From NCBI RefSeq assembly GCF_014851395.1, contig NW_024040707.1, forward strand, positions 7,538,187-7,602,186: 64,000 nt of DNA. Direction: 5' to 3'. The position numbers and the translations under genes are program-made. Of the stretch, positions 48,781 to 63,157 are shown in pieces. The notes beneath the pieces are model-generated. The model was not told where the DNA came from. It did no database searches and saw only the letters and a program-made list of their open reading frames with translations. Each line of letters starts with the position of its first letter. Position 1 is the stretch's first letter. Origin of the DNA: Micropterus salmoides (lineage: Eukaryota; Chordata; Actinopteri; Centrarchiformes; Centrarchidae).

Positions 48781-49510
48781 TAAATGCTAATGTCAGCATG
48801 CAAACAGGCTCACAATGACAATGTTAACATGCTGATGTTTAGCAGGTAAAATGTTTACCACTGTTACCATCTTAATTACATGTGCTAATTAGCAACTAAC
48901 GATTCCTTTCATTATTAATTAATCTGTCGATCATTTTCACAATAAATCGATTATTTATAATTTATAATTCACTCGAACGTAGATATTCAGTTTACTATCA
49001 TAGAAGAGTAAAGAAACCAGAAATTATTCACATTTAAGAGGCTGAAATCAGAGTATTTTACTATAATACTAAAAACGATTAATTGATTATGAAAATAGTT
49101 GGCGATAAATTTAACAGTTGACAACTAAGTGATAAGTTGACTAATCATTGCAGCTTTACCAAACACTAAGTACACACAGCTGAGGTTGGTGGGAATGTCA
49201 TTAGTTTTGCAGGTATTCAGTAATTTAACCAAATAATTGGACAAACTACAATTTAACCTGATGATGGTGCTCCATGAAAACTCGAGGGATCAACACAATT
49301 ATTGCAAATAATCCTGAGGGGGACATAAATGTATGAACTAAATTCCATGCCAATCCATCCAATAGTTGTTGAGACATTTCATGAAAACCATAAATGTGAA
49401 CTTGGTGGCGCTAGAGGAAAGGTCAGTAGGATCCTCTGGGGAACATTAATAACCGTCCAGAAGTTCGTGGCTATTCATCAAATAACTGCTGAGATACTTG
49501 ACACTGGTGG
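48781..49510 (+). repeat. Interspersed repeat family B, copy split by a nested MITE
   Basis: Family B sequence runs to about 48895 and resumes at about 49162. The gap is filled by a hAT-like MITE-family sequence (AACTAACGATTCC to ACTAATCATTGCAGC). Confidence 0.65.
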
Positions 49511-51539
49511 GCCGACCAACCGAAAGACAATACAAAGGAAAGAAATTCAAAGGCAGAAGATTCTAAGGAAAATCAAAACAATGTACAACAACAAAGAGTC
49601 TAAGTATTCAGTGAAGGGGGGTTTATGTGGGAGCAGTTCTGTTTATGTTAACAGGGTAAATCAAAAACAGGCTCAGTTTACATGCAGATGCTTACAATGT
49701 GTTTTCTATCTCTTGGTTTTAAATCTAGCGTTGCCCCTTGCTGGTGCGAGCTTGCAATTACCACCAAAGACAATTTACATTCAGGCGTCAACACTGTTTT
49801 GCATTTTTGTCATCTCAGTATCAGTCGCCATACCAGCAGAATAGCTCTACTGTGTACAGTCTTGTTGAAGCTTGGTTGTTCATATTTGGAAATTTAGTTT
49901 GCAAGTGTCAAGCTTATTCTACTTTGAATATCGAAGTAATGACTACATGGCATGACTACAAGGCTTTTATTCTGCAGTAATACAGACGTCAAATCATCAA
50001 CATGTCGACCCATTCTGCAACATAACGGTGCTCAGATTCGTGTTGTCCAGCGCTGCACCTGGCAGGCTAATAACCACACTAAGACAGCTGCTTTCTCTGC
50101 TGTCGCTCAAGGCTGCTGGGGCCAACACAACCACCAGAGCGGAAAACCCTGGTCTTCCAAAGCTGAGCCTTGCTTGGCCATAAAAAGGCAGTCACGCCAC
50201 ACTCATATCATTCCCCATGGAGGAGGGCCAACACAAGGCTATTAGCAGCAACAACACTCAGATTAAAATAAACTTATTATGCAAACACACACAGCAAGAC
50301 ACTATCTGAGGGGGCCTAATTGTATAATGATAAAATCACTGTCCTTTAAAATCAACAACCCATATTCAAGTGGGGTCTCAGCAAGCATCTGCCCTGCTAG
50401 TGGTGGTACTTCTACTCCAGTTCATTTGAGAGTAAAAGTACTTTTTTTACTCCATTTATTTCACAGCATTAGTTACTTATTTATTAAACTTCCCAAAGCT
50501 TATTTAAAGTTGTTAAAATTGAGCTCTAACTTGACATAATTGAAATTCTGCTTACACGATAATTCATCAGTAATATCATACTGTACAAAATAACAGTATT
50601 CCAAATAATACTGTGTATTGTAAATATAACAACATGAGTGGTGCACTTTGCATGAGTACCTTCACTTTTGAAATTTTAACTACATTCTGCATTACTTTTA
50701 CTGGTGATTAAGTATTTTTATGTTGTTGCACTACTGTTGTTCCACTTAAAGATCTCCCCTTTTACTTCTTCCACTACTGTGCCCTGCTTTAGTGTCCAAG
50801 GCCGTGAACCCCTACCAGGTCAAGTAAAACTTTTCGTGACTGACCTTACAGTCTGGGTACTGCCAAGTGATTATAGCAGCAAATTATTACCGGTAATTAG
50901 GAATGCAGGGCTGAATACAATTTAGTGCCACCCAGCAGGCTTGTTTCATGTTATGTCTCCAGGGACAGTTTCCAATACCGAGGAAATTGCTCCTACATCT
51001 CCCCCCGCATTCCTGTAGTTCCAGCCCATGTAACAAAAGTTACAGTTAGAAGTTATAATAAACATTTGCATAATTCAGGCCATGTAACGTTTGCATACCT
51101 GCAGAGCACAGAGAGGCCTCAGTGCGAAATAGCTTTGGGGGAGAAATGTCTCTCTTGTCTTTCCAAATCCATATTTGGCCAATGATAACAAGTCAAATGC
51201 AGTAATATTAGCTAATGCTAGATCATAGATCAGACAACGTACAATGCTAGGCCCAAGGCAACACACAGAGTCACTAAAAGCTAAAGCATAACGTTACTTA
51301 TTACGGTAATAAAATAGTGAAAATGATTTAGCAACTTCTGTCTAGCTAGCTTCATCAACTTTCCCCATAACGTCACGATTCAAAATTCCCATTTAAGTGC
51401 TGTAGGGCCATTCATTATCACATATATTGTATAGTAGAACATTATATATTATATTACATAATATGATTTTTAAGCGCTCCCTTTCGCTGCATAATAACAT
51501 AAAAGTATTGCCATGTTTAATACGAAGCTCGTATCGTTA

Positions 51540-51900
51540 TTTTCCTAACGGACTTCTCGTCTACGTTCCTGCTACTGTCTATCTTTCCTACGCTGGGAGA
51601 AAATAACGACCTTAAAAAGCAGTCCAATTCTGTTTAAGTCAACTTACCACTATGTCTTCACCGGCTGTTTCATAGAGTACAACGCGTTAACGCTTTACAA
51701 ATCGAGCTGAAATTAAAGTTTGATGCCTCGACTCTCTTCGGCCTCCTCTGCGCCATGATACCCTGTGCTGTACGGAATGTTGCCTTCACGTGCTGTCGTA
51801 AATATCACCGAACACGCAGACAATCAGGTGTTGGGGCGAATTCTGCATGCCTGCCGAGAATTGCGTGCACCTCGCGGGTGGTAACAATAATTCACGCTGA
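51540..51900. promoter_or_regulatory. CpG-rich block with a minus-strand donor, possible promoter
   Basis: CpG-rich text (ACAACGCGTTAACGC, CTCGACTCTCTTCGGCC, GCACCTCGCGGG). On the minus strand an ATG at about 51756 (MAQRRPKRVEASNF) runs 28 codons to a stop, and a strong donor (GTG|GTAAGT, exon end 51648) follows. It could be the 5' exon of an unseen gene; no downstream exon was recognised. Confidence 0.3.
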
Positions 51901-53126
51901 AAAAGAACATCTGTTCTGGCGAATTATGCATCCACCTCTTAAGGTCCTTTTCATTTTCAGACACTTTGCTGTGCTCATTGATGAAACGCGGCTATCACCC
52001 CATATTTGTGCTGAATCATAAGGAATGCTACTTCTACTAAGTGTAATAAATTAATAAATTATTAAAGAGTGTAAACGTTCATAAAATATATATATACTTC
52101 GAATCATTTATCACCATTGATGAACCCCACGAAGGATATTATAGCGTCTAAAAGCAGTTTTTGGATGTGCATGCAATTCTAGGCAGGCAGCTCGGCGCAA
52201 GTGATCGTCGTGCAACGAATTTAAGCATCTGATTCAGTTACAAACTAACTTGTAAGACTCTAGTGACGGTTTTACTTAAGAGAGGACAGAGATGGTACAA
52301 CTCTGTAGCAATAGCCAAGAGTGTCACTTTATGTTGGGAAGTGGTGGGGACATAGGGGATCAGATTACGGTTGTGAAGAGACACTTATTTCAGGAGAAAT
52401 TACGATATGCGGTATTAGGTTCACGAGAATGAGACGAAAAGATCCTTAAACAGTGTTTTAAAGATATCCTCAATGCCCAGATATTCCCAGGAAATTTGAC
52501 CATTAAACACTTCGTTTGCTGCAATCTGGTAAAAGTTTCTGCACCGAGTTATGGTGGAAATGTTTTTATTTATGTAAAAGGAAACAAAATTCAGGTAGCA
52601 GAAATTCAGGTATAATCTAAGTCGGTGCATTCTGTGCTGCTTTCAGATCTGTTTCTCCTGTAGATCATCTTTTCTCATGTAATATCATTCCTCCTGAGGC
52701 AACACATATTTAGGCATGATTTAGTTTTACCTCCTCTTTTGTCTTGTTCACAGGGGAAGGACAGAAAAAGTTGTCCAAAAAGAAACTGCGTCAAGAAGTT
52801 GTTAAAGTTACTGATTGGTGCATGCACGTTTTCAGATCATTTTATAATCAGTAGTTTGTTTGTTTTGTTTTTTAGCTTACTTTTTTTTTTGGACAATGCA
52901 CATTTGTTTCTTCTATATTTTAATAGTGTGCAAATAAAACTTTCTAAAGGCATTTTCATTTGTTATTTATCTGCAAGCTATATTTTAGAACTTTTTTTTA
53001 ACAAATTATGATTTTTAAAAAGTGATGGGGACTAAATCAGCCATTTCCAAAAGTGGTGGGGACATATCCCCAGCTGCAGTGTAAATGACACCAATGGCAA
53101 CACCTCACAGTAAAAATCAAAATATA

Positions 53127-53330
53127 GGGCGGGGTGGGGATAGAGAAGTGGATAAGACACATGCCTCTGGTGTGGGAGGCCTGGGTTCGATTTCCACTGC
53201 AACATCTACCAATGTGCCCCTGAGCAAGACACTTAACCCCTAGTTGCTCCAGATGTGTGCAACCTCTGACATATATAGCAATTGTAAGTCTCTTTGGATA
53301 AAAGCGTCAGCTAAATGAATAAATGTAAAC
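53127..53330 (+). repeat. tRNA-derived SINE
   Basis: A tRNA-like 5' part with box B-like GGTTCGATTTCC, then GAGCAAGACACTTAACCCC, and the 3' tail TTTGGATAAAAGCGTCAGCT AAATG. These are standard parts of teleost tRNA-SINEs. Confidence 0.8.
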
Positions 53331-53369
53331 CGTAAATAGCCTGCTAAAAGTACAAGTGTTGCATGCTGG

Positions 53370-53995
53370 GGCAGCAGGTTGAGGTTAGCAGATACTAACA
53401 GACTCAACAAACTGATCCGCAAGGCCAGTGACGTTGTTGGAGGTGGAGCTGGACTTTCTGTTGGTGGTGTCAGAGAGGAAGATGCTGTCTAAGCCACATG
53501 TCATCTTGGACAATGTCTCCCACCCACTCCATGATGGGCTAATCAAACACAGGAGCTCTTTCAGTGCAAGACTCATTCCCCCAAAATGCACCTCAGAGCG
53601 CCACAGGAAGTCATTCCTGCCTGTGGCCATCAAACTCTATAACTCCTCCCTCTAAGTGTCTGACACAGGGGATTTAATTAGTTATTAAACTGGACCTTAT
53701 TATCTGTTTTTGTGCAATAGTATCTATTTAATAATTAATGTGCAACTCTGCTGTTATTCTGCTGCTATTTATTCATTAGTATTGTTCACCATAACAATTC
53801 TTTAATAATGTAAATATTGTACATACCCACACTCCTTTATATTTTTCCTTTCCTTTATACTCTTACATTTATATATTTCTTTATTATACCTACTTTCTAT
53901 TATTATTTCTATTCCTTATGCTTTGATAAGTGTGCAACTGTGACAAAAGAATTTTCCTTCAAGGATCAATAAAGTATTTCTGATTCTGATTTCTG
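53370..53995 (+). mobile_element. LINE 3' end (non-LTR retrotransposon), truncated
   Basis: Two frames give the ORF C-terminus: LNKLIRKASDVVG, then after a frameshift SERKMLSKPHVILDNVSHPL up to RHRKSFLPVAIKLYNSSL with a stop at 53655. A 3'UTR follows, ending in GATCAATAAAGTATTTCTGA TTCTGATT. 5'-truncated as is usual for LINEs; the clade was not assigned. Confidence 0.75.
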
Positions 53996-55549
53996 GATAT
54001 CCCTGACTGTATTGTGCTGGTTGTAAAATGACAAATTTATATGGACTGAGATTATTTTTAGAGACAAGGCTATGACACAGCCTGTCTGTTTACATCAGGC
54101 TAGCTATGACTGTGTATTTCTGTATTTAAAAGCTGTTCATTTAAAGTTTCTATGCTATACTTCAGGATCGTACTCATTAATTAATTACGTTTGTGTGTGA
54201 AGTCACATGTTCTGAGTAACAACTAGCTAGTTTCAAACTGGGTTGCGCCATTAAAAGGATTTTACTAATCAACAGACATATGTTATGTATATGTATATAT
54301 GTGATGAAGTATCCAGTAAAACTGATTGAGAGTTGCAGGCTACTCAACCTAAGTAGTAAAAGTTATACCAAGCCTTATAAATTTATATCTTCTTAGACTC
54401 TCATTAATGTCTATTGCTTTGGGGCTTTAAAAGTAAATTCGGGGTGCTGCAAACAGGGTTGTATGATCAGTGAGACAAGCTCATATTTCAAAACTCTGAG
54501 CTTGAAATTATGAAATCCCACAAGTCCTCCTTCATGCCTTCGAGCGTTGGCCAGTCTAATCTTCTAATTAAAACTAAAACTAGTCTCCCACTGTCCACAT
54601 TTGGAAAATAAATATTTGCTTGAAGGAGAATTCACAACCTATTTATTGTGCAAATAAACCATGCACATCTGTTATATTGCGCTATAATAATCATTAAAAT
54701 ATGTATGTATATAATAATGTATAGATTGCCTAAACAAACAAAACTGTCACAAACTACAGATATGAAATTGACCTTTAATACAATTCCCGTATGAATGAAT
54801 GAATTCCTCCATTAGATGTTCTCAGCCACTGTGCACTGATTTCAACCAGCGGAACACTGACATGGAATATCCTCTAAGACCATCATGTTTAATTCAATAA
54901 ACTGCTTAAAATTCAGTAAAGGGAGGACCCATGTATATTGATCCACCTCTGCTGCTCATCCCTCAGAGGCAGATAATGACAAGGCAAGAAAGGGATGATA
55001 GCTTGGAATGTAAAATAAAGAGTAAAACACTCTTTGCAGTGCAATTAAAGTTGATATGGTGTCCCTCAGGCAGTGTAGATGAACTGCTGACGGACATCTT
55101 TCATAGAGGTCACAGTGACATTGTGCAAATGCTGCCAAATTAGGTACTCACAGAGGGTCTTCTAACAGTTGATGCTAACAATTTATTCAGTTATTCAATG
55201 TTAACTGAGGCTTGGTTATCTTCCTCATAAGGAAAAGGGATGCGGATTTAGCCCAAACAGACATATATTCACATACATTTTTGGAAATACATGTTTGCTT
55301 TTATGCTAACAGTCAGATTAGAGGATCAATACCACTCTCACCGCCATTCTGATGAAGGGCTGCCCTTTACTCAGTCTTCACACACCTTGAGAAGAACATC
55401 ACCTAGAAAGGTGTGGATAAATGCTGTAAAGTAAAAATGCTTTCAAAAACAGACATACAAAGTGAATGAGCAGAAGAAAAATATAAATCAATATTTGGTG
55501 TGACAATCCTTTGCCTTAAAAACAGCATCAAAGTCAGGGATTTTGTAGG

Positions 55550-56227
55550 CAGATCATCAGGTGTGTGATTAAACAATTATACCGAGCAAGTGCTACTCAT
55601 AACCAATATGTAGGTTGAAACACAATAATTAAGTGAAAAAGAAACAGCTGTGTGCATTCATGGAAGACTTGCAGCCAAAAATACTTACCTCCAACATGGA
55701 AACAACTCAGCCCCTTCTTGTTCACGCTGTACATCCACTAATGCAACACCCGACATGGAGAGAACTCTGTTGTGAAGTTTGTGGACGACACACCACCATC
55801 ATCGGTTGGATTTCAAACAACAATGACACTTTATTTTGGGAGGAATTCAATAATCTTGCTGAGTGGTGCACAGATAACAACATACTGCCAGATCATCAGG
55901 TGTGTGATTAAACAATTATACCGAGCAAGTGCTACTCATAACCAATATGTAGGTTGAAACACAATAATTAAGTGAAAAAGAAACAGCTGTGTGCATTCAT
56001 GGAAGACTTGCAGCCAAAAATACTTACCTCCAACATGGAAACAACTCAGCCCCTTCTTGTTCACGCTGTACATCCACTAATGCAACACCCGACATGGAGA
56101 GAACTCTGTTGTGAAGTTTGTGGACGACACACCACCATCATCGGTTGGATTTCAAACAACAATGACACTTTATTTTGGGAGGAATTCAATAATCTTGCTG
56201 AGTGGTGCACAGATAACAACATACTGC
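55550..56227. repeat. Perfect tandem duplication, 2 x 339 bp, of chimeric TE debris
   Basis: Unit 1 is 55550-55888 and unit 2 is 55889-56227. I see no difference between them by eye. Each unit starts with Tc1-like terminal text (GATTAAACAATTATACCGAG, GTAGGTTGAAACACAAT) and ends in a LINE RT fragment (KFVDDT; TTIIGWISNNND in the next frame; EFNNLAEWCTDNN). Both copies carry the same 2-nt frame break in the DD box, so the duplication came after the element died. Confidence 0.85.
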
Positions 56228-59200
56228 TCGTCAGTTAAACGTCAAACCAAGTAGCTGTTGATTTTTGGAAAATAGAGGTGAAGACACATATGGGGTTGAC
56301 ACTTTTCATACACGCATTGTCCGTTTGTTATGATAAAAATGTTGATTATAGCAGCTTTAAGGTAAAAACAAATCAAAATCATTAATTCCCCAGAGCAGTG
56401 ATATAGTCAAACATGATCACCAACATACTTATGCAGGATCCTGCAGTCATAACAGAGCAATTCTGCTCATATTACTCTACAAATATTGTAAAAATCTCGG
56501 AAAAATGAACCACTGTCAGGCAAAGATTTACCACTCCTGTGAGTTTTCCATGTTGCCTCAGTGCTCCAAGAACACCCAAGTGAAAGATGAATACAAGGCA
56601 TATTAGGAAACAAAATGGATTTTTACACCTGTTCAGTCACTAGATGGAGACATTTTATAGTTTTTATAGCCACACTTACATCTGCTGACCAATAGCACAA
56701 AAATAATATTTCCCCATTTACTTCTTAATTAATTATGGAATAATAATGGAAAAATACGTGATTTATAATACTTCTGGATATCCCTGACTATATTGCGCTT
56801 GTTGTAGACAGAATTACTAGCTAGTTTCAAACTGGGTTGTGCCATTAAAAAGACTTTACTAATGTAAGTTGTAGCACAACATGTTCCTAAATGACAAACC
56901 TTTGTAAATGTAGATATGGCTTTGTTTTCTTTATATGTACATAGGTAGTTAGTTTTCATGCAGTTTAAAGTTTAGTCTATAGCGCTGTACACATCAGACA
57001 ACAACAGTACACACTTAGGCCAGTTCAGTGAGACCTATTAATTAATGCTGCAGGGATTAGGCTTTTCCCAAAGTGAGCCCTTCTGCACCTCAGTTCTTTT
57101 TACCTGCCCCCAGAAGGCAGTAAGTTAAGATGGTGATTGAGTGTGTGTGTGTGATGTCCTGTGCAACTGAGGCTGTAATGCGTGCAATGGCCTTATTGTT
57201 TAGTTCTGTGGCAGCGGTGTTGGTTATGCGTGAGATTGGTTTGTGATTATTTTTATGAAAAATAGTTAAAATCTCCCAAGTTTACATCATTATTACACAG
57301 GTCAGATGTGTCAACCGTATTTCATATTACTTCTTTTACTCTTCAATCTGGGTCTTAATGTTAGCATGCTAACCTTAGTTTTTTTAGCTACGCAAAACCA
57401 GACAGTTAGTAGGTGTAAGCATGGAAACACATTAATGGGTTCCCAGGGTCCTATGTTCCCAGATTCATATGGCACATATTAGGAACATGACAAAGTTTCC
57501 TATGTTCTCCAGCTCTAATGTTAAGGGTCTGCACCCTTTGGGAACAGATATGCTCCTGTACTTATGTAGTAACAACTAATATCTACAGTAGAACCTTATT
57601 ATATGATTTGTATTTTGATTTAGTGATATGTAAATTAGCCACTTAGTGCCTCCTGGCCAGGCCAAACACATGCACATTTGTCCTGACAAATATTTGGTCT
57701 TTTTATTAATATGAATCTGTTGAAAAAAATTATCAATTTAAATAATTCAAATGGAACAATAACTGTAGTCACCTTCAAGCACTGCACTGTATGAAATAGA
57801 TTTTAAAGAGCATAATTTATCAGATCACTTAATCAATCTACGCATTTCCATTATTTCTTGCCATGGGCATAAAATAAGACATTCAGTTTATAAAACACTC
57901 TGATGGCACAGCAGTAAATCAACTGAACAGTGTTTACATCCATAACAATGATGCTTTATGAACATTTGTTGTAGCCATGCTCTGTTATATATTTAAGGGC
58001 ACAGCACAGTCTCTGTGTAAATTATTGATACGGCAGACTGCAGCTTTGAATGTCAATACACCCCCCTGGAGACAGAAAGTGAATGAAACCCCTTATAAAG
58101 AAGTTTGATCAATAGAGACGGAGGGGCGGCTTGAGAGGAGTAAAGTAGAATAACACAGAGAAAGCAAGAAGAGGTAGACAAGTTATGAACACACAGGGTT
58201 GCTGATTAAGGGAGTCCTTGAGTCTTTTTGAAAATAAGGCTGTGATTTGCATATACAGCTTTGCATGTTAGACCTGGACACAGTTATATAATGCATGATA
58301 ATAACTACCGTCTTATGTTGTGTTGTGAAATCAAAGGTCAAGATGTGCTTTGGTTAATTGAATTCCATATTTATTGTTGCACAGCGGTGCCTCTCCATGA
58401 GGTGACGGCTTTGAAGGGCTCAGTAATAAGGCACCCTGGGCTTGTTGAATAAGTATATGTCATTATTTGTTTGTCTGGATGTCGTGAAAAAGCAAAAGTA
58501 GGTAGAGGCATAAAATATTGAACAAAGTCATCTTTATTGTGCTCAACTATATTACACTGAGAGGAGGGCTGTTGCTAAGGCTTGGTTAGCAATGCCTTCC
58601 CTGGATAAATAAAGGTTTAAAAAAGTCATTTTTATTCATGCATTCCAAATTGTATTAATATTTATTATTTTTACCTGCTCGGATATTTTTTCACTGGTAG
58701 TTTTAGATGCTGTTTCACTGAGACCCCACCATCCTTTTATTTATCCACAATAATTAGGTTGTTTCACACGGAGAAAGAGGTGTGTCTTCGAACAACAGCT
58801 AAATTACTTTCCTTGGACTTCCCTAAGGTAAAACATTAATTAATTGTTTAAATGTTGCTTGATGACTCCCTCCATTGCAACCTCCAACATGTACTAACTC
58901 AATTCAATGTGCATTTTACACATTTCTCCAACGCCACAGAGTTTATGTTTATGATTTAATGTCCTGCAGCGGACATAATGTTTATCATGTTGTGATGGAG
59001 ACATGGTGGAGCAGTGTAATGGGCTCAAAGGTAATCCACGTTTTATTTGTTGTTCCATGTTGCAAGAGCTACAGCTACGCTGTACAAAGTGCTGACAACA
59101 ATGTCAACAAAGAGCATCTTTCAATCGAGTGTGTGTGTGTGTGTGTTTTACAATCAAAGCACAGACTGAAAACATTTGGTGTTCACTATTATTTCCATGA

Positions 59201-62200
59201 TTCACATGTTATAAGTTATGTAATATATGGTTAATGCCAGATTACTCATTGAAGTGTTCTCTCTTTTTATGCAGCTGTGTTTACAGGCCCTGGTGAGATT
59301 ACAACAAAAAGTGGAAAAGTATAACATCACATTCATGGTCAGTCATCTGTGAGTCTTGATCATAATTGTATATCATCTCTCTGGTTGCTGAGCTGACCAG
59401 TGAATTGCAGAAGAAAACAAAATTGCACAGCATAATAATAAAACCCTGTCAGTTTTCAGTGAAGAGATTGAAATGCAGATTGAAAAACAGGAATGTGTTT
59501 CTTTTTGTGTTACCTTACATTTCACTGTATGTAAAGAACATGCACATTTCCTGCACCCATCAGTCTTGGTTGTGCTGTGGTTGCAGTTGCATATTATAGC
59601 TTTCCTTATATGTAAGATATATATGTTTTTTCTATTGCTGATCCATTCAGTGGGGGGAAAAAACTTTTGATTTGTTTTTTGTGATTAATAATTTCTGAAG
59701 GCATGGTTATCTGCTTGCCTAGCTCTCACAGCCTACACGATAATCTGCAGTCTAATCCAATCATATGCTACAGATGCTACGGTGTGGGACACTACTTGTG
59801 GATATTACCTCTGTTGGCAAAACTGGATTTGCTGAGTGCACACTAAGGGAAATATAGTTGGAATTTGCACAATCTTCTCTATTCTCTCTGCATTTGCAGT
59901 AAAATTGCCTGACATCTTTCAAATTGAATGTGACCATGATAGTTTATACTGCCATTACAGAGGCCATCAAAGTGCCTAAATGGAAGATTACAAGTAATTT
60001 ATCCTTCTGAAAAATATATTGTTTTGAGATTCCTAGACAGCGTTTTTCCAAGACAACAGCAAAATGTTTTTGTGGTTTCATATATCATTATACCAGTCCT
60101 CTTTTTCACACAAGGAATTTACAGTTACTTCTCCCCCACTGCGAAGGACTCCTCACATATCCATCTGCTAGTTTAGTTTGCCCCCGAACACAACACAATT
60201 AATCATGCTGTCACACAATCTATGCATGAGTGCTAGATGGCTCAGGGCTAGAAGGCACAGAGTGACATAGTCAAACAAAATAGCAGAGGATGTTAACTAC
60301 TCTCTTATGTACAAAAACTGGCTTTCACTATCAGTGCGACCATGCAAGAGTGTTGGAGTATGTATTAGTCATCGTGCCTTATGTAATTTTGTATACTGAA
60401 AGAACACTTTAATCAGTCAGCTGTCCTCAAAGATGTCAGTGGAAAGTGAAAAGAAAGGGAGAAAAAAGTAACAAAAATGAACCATAAATGATTAGTTCAT
60501 CCTAAAAACTCATTTTAACTGTGCTCATTACATGCATTAAATCTGGTCTCCAGGACTCATATGATTCATCTAGTTAAAATGAACAAGCTGCCCTAATTCA
60601 ACAACGTGTTAAACAGAAATTCAATAAGTCAAGGTGCTATAACTGGAACGAAGCCACAGATGTGGTGACACTTCAGGACTGACAGAAAGAAATAATTGGA
60701 TAATTCTATATTTGGCTTTATGTTTGTGTATTCCAATCCTCAGCCTGTTTTAATTTTACAGTATATGACTGATCCCTCACCAGCACCCTTCAAATAATTT
60801 TCAGATGTAAAATGCCAACTAAATGAACAGCTAATACCAAACACACCCACCTTCCCCTCATTTCTCAGCCTGCTACCTCTGTCGCTGTGGGTACAGAGGA
60901 AGTGACACCAACACAACAGCGTCCCTGCTGACAAAACTGTTCATTTTGGTACTGTATGTGGAAAATAATAAGACATTAAACCCTGGGAGGGCTAGAGAGC
61001 CTTATGTTCCTTGCTGCCTGTCTTCGAAGAGCGGCTTTGCCTCCTTCTCACCAAATGCGCTTAGATTTGGGGGCTCCTGCCTACTGCCCACATTTCTGAG
61101 GCAGCTGTGTTATTATGGATGGAGATTACTGAGTGTTGGTGGGCAGAAGACGACCTCAACTGATTATTAGGGAACAAAGAGCACTGCCTGCTAAGAGTGG
61201 CTTGCTGGATTGCTGCTTGAACACAATAATTGTGCACTCTTTCAATTCACTTCAATAAGGAGCTCCATGGTTCAATCCCCCAAATCAAACAATCAATAGT
61301 AGATATGTACAGATAATAGAACCTTATATGTTTAAGGGGATCTTGAATTTGCTGGTTACTGAAGAGAGAAGTATAGCTTCAGCAATGTGCTGAGGCAGTC
61401 TGTTGTGGCCCATTTTAGAGTCCACGTGTAAGTATTCCAGGTATGAGAAAATCTTGTTAAAATCCCACGGACATTTGTAATATGGCAAATATCTGAAAAT
61501 CATATCTTTACAAGAGCGAGTCCATGAGTCAAGGGGCTGTAGCTTTAAAGAGTACTTAACACTAAATCCACTTTTTTGAGTTAGTAGGTTACATGTACTG
61601 TCACTATATTATCTACTCAGTTATCGATTGATCCTGGTCCCACTTTATTATTGTTCATTACAACAGATGTTTGTTTACCTTTTTCCACAAATTCCTGTAG
61701 GTCCGTCTACTTCACCCCAGAAAAATCTCTGAAAAGACTATGACGTACCCCAAGTCACTCAGTACCCCTGAATTTTAAGGTAACGTTCACTGCACACCCC
61801 CATCCTCCATCATATTCATACAGTAGCAGTAGCAGCTGTCAGCAGTCTGGACAGTCTGCAGTATTCACTGCCAGCATGCAACTGAGAGAAGCAATAGTAA
61901 GCCTTCATCACACATAGTTCTCAGTAAATTAAATCACTATTCACACATGCAGCTTCATTCAGGAACATTTCAGTCTTGTGCCTTTTAACACATGCCATGG
62001 CTTTGCTGGAATGGATGGGGCAAGGGACAGTCCACCAGATGGCGGTAATGAAACACTTATGGATGCCAACTACCATAAAACTCAGGAGGAATAAGATGGG
62101 GGCAGACGTACTTGTCATGGTTGCATTATTAACAACCTCCGGTTCTGAAAAGTGAAACCAATGGGAAAGTGCCTTAAACCTGCATTCTTTCTAACCGCCA

Positions 62201-62755
62201 GAAGAGGCGACATCATTGGTTGCAAAAAGAAGTATGATTCCATTAGATTAGTTAGTTTCAACTTATGGGTTGGCTGTTAATTTTTTACGCCTTTTTACGC
62301 TAGCAAAAATTAGCATCCCATTTAAAATTACAGTAACATGAATTACAGATAAAATTTGCTAACCAAGCTAGCTAGTGCCACCTTCATGTCCAAATATCAT
62401 CACGTCCAGTTCCTGGTCGCAAAAAATCAAGATGGTGATGGTCAAAATGCCAAACTCAAGGTTTTAAAACAGTATTCCACAAACCAATGGGGAACGCCAA
62501 CTTCTTTAATATAGTCTTTGATTGTTAGAAGTGGATAAGGCGCTGCTGCTCAGCCTTGCCTCTATTTTTTCCCAGTAGCCACACGTGGTATTGCAATGAA
62601 ACAGTTTTGAACTGCAAAGATAGCCCCAGTAACACAGGACCCAGGGAACATAGTGACTTGTCCCCACTCTAACATATCAAATGTCTAACTGCTAGCCAGT
62701 TTGTTAACCTTCTAACTGTCAATTCAAAATATTAAGATCTGTATAATGTAGATGT
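56228..62755. other. No gene seen
   Basis: A long AT-rich stretch with scattered microsatellites and short repeat tails (for example GGATAAATAAAGGTTT near 58602-58618). Open frames are below 120 codons with no family match. Confidence 0.5.
59129..59146. repeat. (GT)n microsatellite
   Basis: A pure GT run of 18 nt. Confidence 0.95.
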
Positions 62756-63114
62756 TAGAGCACGACCGATATGGGATTTTTAAACCCGATACCGATTTTG
62801 AGATTTTTTATGATTTTTTAATATCGACCGATATTGTTTTTTCCCCTTATTTTAGGAAACGCATGACATAAACAAAGGTTATCCCTAAAATGTTGTTATG
62901 TTGAGACCAAGATACCCTGACATAATACAGTATAAAAAGTACAGAACATTAAAGTAAATAGTGTATTGTGGGGGCAAAACAGAAACTAAAAATGACTAAA
63001 ATTACCCATATACTACTACTACTACGAATAATACCATATATCATATCTAATGTCATTGCTATAATAAATATATATATATATAATATAATGACAAACACGG
63101 CTCTCCTACATAGG

Positions 63115-63157
<43 letters not shown>

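Noticed and set aside
55550..56227. Tandem units considered as a CRISPR-like or satellite array
   Set aside because: Only two 339-bp units, made of transposon debris; eukaryotic context.
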